Assembly: GCA_902761905.1 (NCBI GenBank)
Contig: CACWMK010000015.1
Span: forward strand, 1-47,265
Length of the DNA: 47,265 bases
Reading direction: 5' to 3'
Source of the DNA: an uncultured Prevotellaceae bacterium
GTDB taxonomy: Bacteria > Bacteroidota > Bacteroidia > Bacteroidales > Bacteroidaceae
Shown piece after piece: positions 7,366 to 13,764 of this stretch (position 1 is its first letter; every line of letters begins with the position of its first letter). Under the pieces are notes generated by a model. The model was not told the DNA's origin. It searched no databases and was given only the letters and a program-made list of their open reading frames with translations. A program made the translations under genes and the position numbers.

Positions 7366-8693
7366 CCCAGCAGCTTCTTTTCTGCCTCAGTCATACGCTC
7401 AAAGTTGAATCCCTTAAGCGTCTGCTCCATCAGTGCCTGTATCTTGTCGTTGCACAGATTGCCTATGCTGCCCTCGTGGGTGTGATGGATGTCGTGGCTG
7501 GCCTTAAATGTGCCTGCCTCGATATCTAGTCCCACCTTCTTATATGCATCGCGGAACGGCATGCCATTGGCGGCAAGGCGGTTAACCTCCTCGACCGAGA
7601 ACATTGGGTCATACATCGGGTTATCGAGTATATGCTCGTTGACCTCTATCTTATTAATAATGTACGCGGCCATCTGCAAGCAGTCCTTCAGTTCGTCGAA
7701 AGCAGGCAGGAACACCTCTTTGATAATCTGCAGGTCGCGGAAGTAACCTACTGGCAGATTGTTCATTATCAGCATAATCTGCTGTGGCAGCGACTGCAGC
7801 TTATTTGACTTGGCACGAATAAGTTCGAATACATCAGGATTCTTCTTGTGAGGCATGATGCTAGACCCCGTGGTGCACTCCTTGGGGAGTTTTACAAATG
7901 AGAAGTTCTGCGAGTTGAACATACATGCATCGAAGGCCATCTTGGCTATAGTGCCAGCGATGGTGGCGATGGCAAAACCTACGTTGCGCTCCATCTTGCC
8001 TCGGCCCATCTGAGCGTAGACCACATTATAATCCATAGAGTCGAAACCAAGCAGTTCTGTGGTCATTGTGCGGTTCAACGGGAACGAGCTGCCATAGCCT
8101 GCAGCGCTGCCCAATGGGTTGCGGTTGGTCATCTTATATGCAGCCTGCAGGAACAGCATGTCATCTGCCAGACTCTCGGCATAAGCACCAAACCACAAGC
8201 CGAAGCTGGATGGCATGGCTATCTGCAGATGGGTGTAACCCGGCATGAGCACATCCTTGTACTGGTTGCTCTTCTGTATGAGTTCATCGAAAAGAATCTT
8301 AACTTCATCGGCAATCTCCATCAACTCGTGACGCGTGAAAAGCTTAAGGTCGACAAGTACCTGATCGTTGCGCGAGCGGCCTGAGTGTATCTTCTTACCC
8401 ATATCGCCCAACTTGCGGGTGAGCAGCATCTCAACCTGAGAGTGTACATCCTCAACATCGTCTTCGATTACAAACTCGCCACGCTCGGCCAGATGATAGA
8501 TGTTTTTCAGCTCTGCAAGCAGCTGTGTAAGCTCATCTTTCTCGAGCAGACCGATGCTCTCGAGCATAGTGATGTGAGCCATAGAGCCCAACACATCGTA
8601 CTTGGCCAGATAGAGGTCCATCTCGCGGTCGCGACCTACGGTGAAGCGCTCTATCTCCTTGTTGATTTCAAAATTCTTTTCCCAGAGTTTCAT
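7362..8693 (-). CDS. argH: Argininosuccinate lyase
   Basis: 443 residues. It splits argininosuccinate into arginine and fumarate in the cytoplasm, the last step of arginine synthesis. The superfamily signature GSSIMPHKKNPD is intact and contains the flexible-loop serines. The N-terminal GRSRNDQV motif and the TPGYTHLQ-like segment (MPGYTHLQIAMP) are also present. The family usually has about 460 residues, so the length is normal. No other arginine genes are nearby. It follows the SRPBCC gene by 31 bases and overlaps the next lipoprotein gene. Confidence 0.97.
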   Translation of the reverse strand: MKLWEKNFEINKEIERFTVGRDREMDLYLAKYDVLGSMAHITMLESIGLLEKDELTQLLAELKNIYHLAERGEFVIEDDVEDVHSQVEMLLTRKLGDMGKKIHSGRSRNDQVLVDLKLFTRHELMEIADEVKILFDELIQKSNQYKDVLMPGYTHLQIAMPSSFGLWFGAYAESLADDMLFLQAAYKMTNRNPLGSAAGYGSSFPLNRTMTTELLGFDSMDYNVVYAQMGRGKMERNVGFAIATIAGTIAKMAFDACMFNSQNFSFVKLPKECTTGSSIMPHKKNPDVFELIRAKSNKLQSLPQQIMLIMNNLPVGYFRDLQIIKEVFLPAFDELKDCLQMAAYIINKIEVNEHILDNPMYDPMFSVEEVNRLAANGMPFRDAYKKVGLDIEAGTFKASHDIHHTHEGSIGNLCNDKIQALMEQTLKGFNFERMTEAEKKLLG

Positions 8694-8724
8694 CTCTTAT
8701 CTCTCAAATCTTAATTCTAAATTA

Positions 8725-9156
8725 CTAAACATAGTGTACCATCGCAAGGGCATCGGCTATCTTCTCAACGCCTTCCTGCAAGGGCTTCTCTACCATGCTT
8801 TTGATAAATGGATTCAATTCGGCTTTCACCGTTACCTTCATCTTTGATGAGTTCTCATCTACAGGCAGTACCTGCACCCATACATTGAAGGGAACCGGAC
8901 TCTGAACCGTTTCGAACTTTACGCACTTTGGCTCTTCGCGATCGCAGATGCGCAGTTTCAGTTCGCCTACGGGAGCCACATTAATGCTCACGGTGTCGGC
9001 ATCAAAACTAAAGTCCTTCACCTTATCCTCGGGCACACGGTCGCGCACCTTCTCAAGATTTGTAAGATCGCTGATATTATTATAAACAGCCTGCTGCGAG
9101 TAAGGCACCAGCTTCACGCTGCTCTCAAATTTGCTTTCTCCTCCGAATAATCCCAT
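8725..9156 (-). CDS. SRPBCC (START-like) family protein
   Basis: 143 residues, no signal peptide, starting MGLFGGESKFESSVKLVPYS. The pattern is a long beta hairpin region, a helix with NISDLTNLEKVRDRVP, repeated antiparallel strands (CVKFETVQSPVPFNVWVQV, SSKMKVTVKAEL) and a long C-terminal helix. This is the helix-grip plan of small SRPBCC proteins, which bind hydrophobic ligands. No specific ligand can be named. It lies 22 bases after pyrE and before argH, in the same run of genes. Confidence 0.75.
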   Translation of the reverse strand: MGLFGGESKFESSVKLVPYSQQAVYNNISDLTNLEKVRDRVPEDKVKDFSFDADTVSINVAPVGELKLRICDREEPKCVKFETVQSPVPFNVWVQVLPVDENSSKMKVTVKAELNPFIKSMVEKPLQEGVEKIADALAMVHYV

Positions 9157-9178
9157 GGCTTACATTAAAGATTAAACA

Positions 9179-9814
9179 TTAAACATTCTGCTTCCAGGTA
9201 TCAGGACTCTTACGCCACTCGGCCAAAACAGCCTTGTCTTCCTCCTTGATATATCCTGTCTTGGCAGCCTCTTCGATCACAGCCTCGTAGTTGCTCAGAG
9301 TGATAAGCTTAACTCCAGCATCGGCAAAAGCCTTCTCGGCCACAGGGAAACCATAGGTGAACGATGCTACCATACCAATAACCTCTACACCATAGTCGCG
9401 AAGTGCCTGAACAGCCTTAAGACTGCTGCCGCCAGTAGAAATCAAATCCTCTACTACAACCACCTTGGCACCTTTCTTAATCTCGCCTTCAACCTGATTG
9501 CCCATGCCATGGTCTTTTGGCTTTGGACGAACGTAGCTGTAAGGCAGCCCCAACTCCTCGGCAACCAATGCACCCTGAGCTATTGCACCAGTAGCAACAC
9601 CAGCCACAGCCTCGGCCTCAGGGAAGTTCTCCTGAATGGCATGGCAGAGTTCCAACTTCACAAACGAGCGCAGACGGGGGAATGAAAGGGTCTTGCGATT
9701 GTCAGTGTAAATAGGTGATTTCCAACCCGAAGCCCATGTAAATGGATCGTTGGGCTGCAACTTGATGGCCTGAATCTCCATCAGTTTCTGAGCAAATTGA
9801 TTCTTGATTTCCAT
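9179..9814 (-). CDS. pyrE: Orotate phosphoribosyltransferase
   Basis: 211 residues. It joins orotate to PRPP to make orotidine 5'-phosphate in pyrimidine synthesis. The PRPP-binding motif VVVVEDLISTGGSS is intact, and the flexible loop YVRPKPKDHGMGNQ with its lysines and histidine is present. The N-terminal KLQPNDPFTWASGWKSPIYTDNR fits the Bacteroidetes form. It is the first gene after a good promoter and leads the run with the SRPBCC gene, argH and the four-cysteine lipoprotein. No pyrimidine attenuator was recognised in the short leader. Confidence 0.97.
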   Translation of the reverse strand: MEIKNQFAQKLMEIQAIKLQPNDPFTWASGWKSPIYTDNRKTLSFPRLRSFVKLELCHAIQENFPEAEAVAGVATGAIAQGALVAEELGLPYSYVRPKPKDHGMGNQVEGEIKKGAKVVVVEDLISTGGSSLKAVQALRDYGVEVIGMVASFTYGFPVAEKAFADAGVKLITLSNYEAVIEEAAKTGYIKEEDKAVLAEWRKSPDTWKQNV

Positions 9815-9837
9815 AACGTTATTCTATAATTTGGGTG

Positions 9838-9868
9838 CAAAGATACGAATAACTGAGGGAAATGCAAA
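9838..9868 (-). promoter_or_regulatory. Promoter of the pyrE operon
   Basis: TTTG (9865-9868, - strand), 19 bases, TATCTTTG (9838-9845). The start codon at 9814 would be preceded by a leader of only about 15-20 nt. Confidence 0.75.
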
Positions 9869-9888
9869 ATAAAACAACAATTATTTTC

Positions 9889-10590
9889 CTATCTTTTTGT
9901 AAGGCCAAGCGACAGAACACTTATCTTTATGTCGGCTGATTGGACCAATTTACTTGAAGATGCTACAATTGTGGCACCCGTTGTTACCACATCATCTACC
10001 ATCAACAGATGCTTGATATTCGTGGGTATTGGCTTGTTGGCGGCAAAAACATGTTCTACGTTATCATTACGCTCCCATCGGTTCTTCCTGGTCTGACTGT
10101 CATGAAACTCGGTTCGCTTTATCACGTCATTATAGATTGGCAGGCCTGTTATCTCGCTGATACCCTTGGCTATCTCCTCGCTTTGGTTATAACCTCGGTC
10201 TCTCAGTCTGCCCTTTGTGAGGGGCACCGGTACAATTCCATCGATTCCATCGAAGAAATCATAATCCATAAGTTCATTGGCCATCATACGTCCCATGGTA
10301 TGTCCAATCTCGGGATGCCCCTTGTATTTTAGCTGGTATATTATATTTGCTGTTTCGGAATGGGCCTCGTAATAGAACAGTGCCGATGCACGCTCTATTG
10401 GTAATCGCCCCCAAAACAGCTTAGCCATAATGTTGTTGTATGCATCCTTGGCAAAATCAGTCCTTGGAAGATGATAATTACACTTGTTGCATATCACCTC
10501 CTCGGTAGCCGACAGACGTCGTCCGCACATCACACACATTCGCGGTGATATCACATCGAGCACACGATGCCAGAAACTAACAATCTTCAT
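9889..10590 (-). CDS. comF: ComF-family phosphoribosyltransferase-like protein
   Basis: 233 residues. The N-terminus has a zinc-ribbon-like CVMCGRRL...VICNKC pair (about 19-37). The rest is a type I phosphoribosyltransferase fold with the PRPP motif LMVDDVVTTGATI near the C-terminus and the ComF-typical VPVPLTKGRLRDRGYNQSE. ComF is needed for DNA uptake in naturally competent bacteria; its chemistry is not settled. The start overlaps the recX end by 14 bases, so the two are cotranscribed. Together with YifB/ComM this makes two competence-linked families in the window, though both are also common in non-competent bacteria. Confidence 0.92.
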   Translation of the reverse strand: MKIVSFWHRVLDVISPRMCVMCGRRLSATEEVICNKCNYHLPRTDFAKDAYNNIMAKLFWGRLPIERASALFYYEAHSETANIIYQLKYKGHPEIGHTMGRMMANELMDYDFFDGIDGIVPVPLTKGRLRDRGYNQSEEIAKGISEITGLPIYNDVIKRTEFHDSQTRKNRWERNDNVEHVFAANKPIPTNIKHLLMVDDVVTTGATIVASSSKLVQSADIKISVLSLGLTKR

Positions 10591-11068
10591 CTAACTCGGC
10601 CATTTCATCGTCAACATCCATACATTGACGAATGATACTAAAATCAAACCCTCTACTCAATGCAAACCTGACAAGCTTCTGATTAAGTTCGTAATCGCTT
10701 TTGGCTTTTATGGTTTTTCGCTTCTGCTTAAGCAAGGGCACGAGCACATCAATATACTCCTTATCATCGATTTCATCGAGCACGCTACGCTGTATATCGT
10801 TATCTATGCGCTTCATCCACAGCGCCTGCATCACCTTGCGCCTACCCCATTTGTTATAGCGGATCTTGTCCTTGACAAAAGCACGGGCATATCGTTCATT
10901 ATCAACATAACGCTCCTTTACAAGCCGAGCCACAACACGATCCTGAGCATCGGGCTCTATACCCCAACGTTTCATCTTATCGCGCATCTCCTGTTCGCAG
11001 TGTTCTGCCTGTGCACACATGGCAGCCAGTTGCAGGTATGCTTCTTGTTCAGTCTTCTCCTTACTCAT
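10577..11068 (-). CDS. recX: RecX-family regulator of RecA
   Basis: 163 residues, mostly helical. It carries the RecX three-helix repeats, recognisable in CEQEMRDKMKRWGI, RVVARLVKERYVDNERYARAFVKDKI and KWGRRKVMQALWMKRI. RecX proteins cap or destabilise RecA filaments. It usually sits beside recA, but here it lies between prmC (4-base overlap, ATGA) and comF (14-base overlap). This makes a tightly packed three-gene operon. Confidence 0.9.
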   Translation of the reverse strand: MSKEKTEQEAYLQLAAMCAQAEHCEQEMRDKMKRWGIEPDAQDRVVARLVKERYVDNERYARAFVKDKIRYNKWGRRKVMQALWMKRIDNDIQRSVLDEIDDKEYIDVLVPLLKQKRKTIKAKSDYELNQKLVRFALSRGFDFSIIRQCMDVDDEMAELDEDC

Positions 11069-11889
11069 TTCTTGCAGGCTTTTATAAATCTAGTTTTGCC
11101 GTATTGATCGTCTATCTTTGATACATCCGTAAAGCCCAAGTCGCCCAACTTATCCACGATAGAACCGGCATAAATAGGATTAATCTCAAAGTATAATCGT
11201 CCACCCATCCTCAATGCAGTCTGAGCATAATGCATAATGTGGCGATAAAACAACAATGGATCATCATCGGGCACAAACAGCGCTGTATCGGGCTCGTAAC
11301 GAAGTACGTTTTCTTCCATTTCATCGGCTTCCTTCCTACAGATGTATGGTGGATTGCTCACTATCACATCCCATCTCTCTGCATCAGGTTCTATTGCAAG
11401 TGCATCGCGATGTTCAAACACAACGTTAGAGTCCAGTTTATCAGCATTTCCCTTGGCTATTTTCAGGGCATCATCAGAGATATCCCATGCAGTAACTCTT
11501 GAATCAGCGATATCCAGAGCCAATGTAATGGCGATACATCCGCTACCTGTACCAATGTCGAGTATATCGCCGCCACCATCCCGCTCGATTAATTGGCACA
11601 ATTCTGCAGTTTCAGGTCTTGGAATAAGTACACCTGGAGCTACATGAAACTGTCGGCCACAGAAGTCGGCCACACCCAAAACATACTGCACAGGCTCTGC
11701 TTTTTCGAGTCTTTGCATTATTTTTTCAAGTTCTGCTTGGTCGTTTGGCGATAATTGTGTAACTTTGCCACAATAAATATCGGCTGTTGACAGTCCAAAG
11801 CGGACGTCAAGCACCCAACGGACGATGGCTTTTGCCTCGCCAGCATCATATATGTTGCTGAGTCTTTGGTAGAGTTGTTCGTAATTCAC
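11065..11889 (-). CDS. prmC: Peptide chain release factor N5-glutamine methyltransferase
   Basis: The GTG at 11889 gives 274 residues starting (M)NYEQLYQRLSNIYD, which fits the family's N-terminal helical domain. Earlier in-frame starts run into the promoter region and ribD and were rejected. The SAM-binding motif ILDIGTGSGCIAITLA and the catalytic SNPPYI tetrad are intact. The enzyme methylates the GGQ glutamine of release factors RF1 and RF2. The -7 promoter box ends only four bases before the GTG, so the mRNA is probably leaderless or nearly so. Confidence 0.93.
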   Translation of the reverse strand: MNYEQLYQRLSNIYDAGEAKAIVRWVLDVRFGLSTADIYCGKVTQLSPNDQAELEKIMQRLEKAEPVQYVLGVADFCGRQFHVAPGVLIPRPETAELCQLIERDGGGDILDIGTGSGCIAITLALDIADSRVTAWDISDDALKIAKGNADKLDSNVVFEHRDALAIEPDAERWDVIVSNPPYICRKEADEMEENVLRYEPDTALFVPDDDPLLFYRHIMHYAQTALRMGGRLYFEINPIYAGSIVDKLGDLGFTDVSKIDDQYGKTRFIKACKK

Positions 11890-11893
11890 ACTG

Positions 11894-11901
11894 CAAAGGT
11901 A
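11894..11901 (-). promoter_or_regulatory. -7 box of the prmC-recX-comF operon, abutting the start codon
   Basis: TACCTTTG on the - strand. No TTTG was found 19-21 bases upstream; that place is taken by the TGATAAT repeats. Transcription should start at or within a few bases of the GTG at 11889. Confidence 0.55.
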
Positions 11902-11912
11902 AGTAAAATTAT

Positions 11913-11940
11913 TGATAATTGATAATTGATAATTGATAAT
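11913..11940. repeat. Four perfect tandem copies of TGATAAT
   Basis: TGATAAT occurs four times without interruption (11913-11919, 11920-11926, 11927-11933, 11934-11940) in the 54-base space between prmC and ribD. It covers the place where the upstream promoter element of each divergent gene would lie. Copy number could change by slippage and shift promoter spacing by 7 bp. Confidence 0.9.
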
Positions 11941-11943
11941 TAT

Positions 11944-12858
11944 ATGAATATCGACGAAAAATTCATGCGCCGCTGCATTCAGTTGGCAAAAAACGGACAG
12001 CAGAATGCCAAACCCAACCCAATGGTTGGAGCGGTGATAGTGCACAATGGGCGTATTATCGGCGAGGGATATCATGTGCGCTGTGGTCAGGCCCATGCCG
12101 AGGTTAACGCCTTTGCATCGGTAAAAGCAGAAGACGAGGCATTGTTGCCTGAGTCAACCATATATGTGAGTCTTGAACCATGTTCACATTACGGCAAGAC
12201 TCCACCTTGCGCAGATCTTATTATTAAGAAAGGTGTACGCAGAGTTGTTGTAGGATGCATCGATGAATTCGCAGAAGTACAAGGCCGCGGGATAAAGAAG
12301 ATTCGTGAGGCCGGTATCGAGGTTGAAGTTGGTGTTCTTGAGGAAGAATGCAAAGCTCTTAACCGTCGTTTCTTTACATTCCATCGCGAAAAGCGCCCAT
12401 ATATCATATTGAAATGGGCTCAGACGGCTAATGGTTTTATCGATGACCATCACAAACCAGTGAAAATATCAACTGATTTCACTAAGATGCTCTCGCACAA
12501 GCTCCGCGCCGAAGAAGATGCAATACTTGTTGGCCGAATCACAGATGAGCGCGAGCATCCGCAACTGAACGTCCGTGAATGGTGTGGTCCTGATCCTAAA
12601 CGACTGGTCATTGATCGTACACATCCCCTGAACATCGACAGTCTGTATGCCCAGAACATACAATCTCTGATAGTAGAAGGTGGTGCAGAAACCTTGCGCA
12701 CATTCTTGATCCAAGGTTTATGGGACGAGATACGTGTAGAAACAAACACAACACTGACAGTTACCGACGGGACGCGAGCACCAATCGTTCCTGCCAACGC
12801 AGTTGTTGTAAGTTCGAAAACATTCGGTAGTAACAGTATTGTAATTTTCAGACGTTAA
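11944..12858 (+). CDS. ribD: Riboflavin biosynthesis deaminase/reductase RibD (shortened reductase)
   Basis: The ATG at 11944 gives 304 residues beginning MNIDEKFMRRCIQLAKNG; an upstream in-frame TTG lies within the tandem repeat. The deaminase half is complete, with zinc ligands HAEVNA and PCSHYGKTPPCADLI. The reductase half keeps ILVGRITDEREHPQLNVR and LIVEGGAETLRTFL. However, the segment between LVIDRTHPLN and IQSLIVEGG is only about 9 residues, whereas relatives have roughly 45-60. The protein is therefore shorter than the usual 340-370. It deaminates and reduces the pyrimidine intermediate of riboflavin synthesis. No canonical promoter and no FMN riboswitch was found upstream. Confidence 0.93.
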   Translation: MNIDEKFMRRCIQLAKNGQQNAKPNPMVGAVIVHNGRIIGEGYHVRCGQAHAEVNAFASVKAEDEALLPESTIYVSLEPCSHYGKTPPCADLIIKKGVRRVVVGCIDEFAEVQGRGIKKIREAGIEVEVGVLEEECKALNRRFFTFHREKRPYIILKWAQTANGFIDDHHKPVKISTDFTKMLSHKLRAEEDAILVGRITDEREHPQLNVREWCGPDPKRLVIDRTHPLNIDSLYAQNIQSLIVEGGAETLRTFLIQGLWDEIRVETNTTLTVTDGTRAPIVPANAVVVSSKTFGSNSIVIFRR

Positions 12859-12874
12859 GGATTAACACTAAAAT

Positions 12875-12910
12875 ATATACCCCTCGACACAGCTGTGTCG
12901 GGGGGTATAT
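12875..12910. terminator. Terminator hairpin between convergent ribD and lipoprotein genes
   Basis: The perfect 16-base palindrome CGACACAGCTGTGTCG (12885-12900) is extended by CCCC/GGGG and ATATA/TATAT pairs to a stem spanning 12875-12910. The - strand side is followed by TATTTTA. The + strand side lacks a clear T-run. It is probably used by both genes. Confidence 0.75.
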
Positions 12911-12929
12911 TATATATAAGGTAAAAAAC

Positions 12930-13730
12930 TTACTTAACGAGAGCCTTGCGAGCTGCCTCAATCTTATCCTTGGCAGCAGCCAGCTGATCCTTCAGCTCAG
13001 CAACGGTTGTAGCGTTCAGTACATCCAGAGGAGCGAGAGCATCAGCTACAGGCTTGATGTCTGGGTCGTACTGTGCAAGACGGTTCAGAGCGTCGAGAAT
13101 CAGGATTACACGGAAGGTGCTGTTAGCAGCAGTCTCATCGTTAAAAGCAGCAAGGAACTTATCAGCGTTCTGGTTAATGAGGTAGAGCTGTTCAACGAGA
13201 GAAGCAGCAGCCGACTGCCAGAAGTAGTTGATACGACCATTCTCGTTCATTGCATTGTAGAGAGCCTCAGTAGCCTCAGCAACAGGAGCCCCGTCCTCGA
13301 AAGTCTTGAATGAAGGATCATTGATATCAGCAGCCAGCTTAGTAATAGCCTTGTCAAAATCCTCAACAGGCATCTCGTAAAGCTTTGCTGTAGCCTTGTC
13401 TACCTGGAGAGCTGCCAGTGCACGATACTTTTCGGCCAGTGTGGTAGCGTTGTCGGCAACAGATGGGTTCAGGAGGTAATCGGGCTTAACCTTCAACTCA
13501 TCAGCAGTCAACTTAATGCTGCCATCCTCTGACAGTACAGGGAGCTGCTTAAGCTTTCCAATCTCAGAAGCAAGACTGTCAACATGCATCTTGATACTTG
13601 CTTCAATCTGCTCCTGTTCGAAACTCTTGGTAGAGTCAGCATCCTCAACATTCTGAGCACTCTTGTTTCCTCCGCATGCTGCGAAGGCAATTGCTGCAAA
13701 TGCTACAGCGAAAATTGATAATTTTTTCAT
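12930..13730 (-). CDS. Helical lipoprotein of unknown function
   Basis: 266 residues. The signal peptide ends AAIAFAAC (Cys19), then GGNKS, a flexible spacer. The rest is predicted almost entirely helical and is rich in Ala, Leu, Asp and Glu (AEKYRALAALQVDKATAKLYEM, QLAAAKDKIEAARKALVK). No enzyme motif is visible. It starts 34 bases after the stop of the ABCG-like transporter gene with no recognisable promoter between, so the two are probably cotranscribed. It could be an envelope partner of the transporter, but that is inference. Confidence 0.65.
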   Translation of the reverse strand: MKKLSIFAVAFAAIAFAACGGNKSAQNVEDADSTKSFEQEQIEASIKMHVDSLASEIGKLKQLPVLSEDGSIKLTADELKVKPDYLLNPSVADNATTLAEKYRALAALQVDKATAKLYEMPVEDFDKAITKLAADINDPSFKTFEDGAPVAEATEALYNAMNENGRINYFWQSAAASLVEQLYLINQNADKFLAAFNDETAANSTFRVILILDALNRLAQYDPDIKPVADALAPLDVLNATTVAELKDQLAAAKDKIEAARKALVK

Positions 13731-13764
13731 TTCTTAAAATTTTAGTTATTAATTAATACTATTA

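Noticed and set aside
2429-10590. A natural transformation gene cluster (YifB/ComM plus ComF)
   Set aside because: The two genes are in different operons about 6 kb apart, both families are widespread in non-competent bacteria, and no DNA-uptake channel or pilus gene is present.
11890-11943. FMN riboswitch before ribD
   Set aside because: The space is only 54 bases, AT-rich and made mostly of heptamer repeats; an FMN aptamer needs well over 100 bases with conserved stems.
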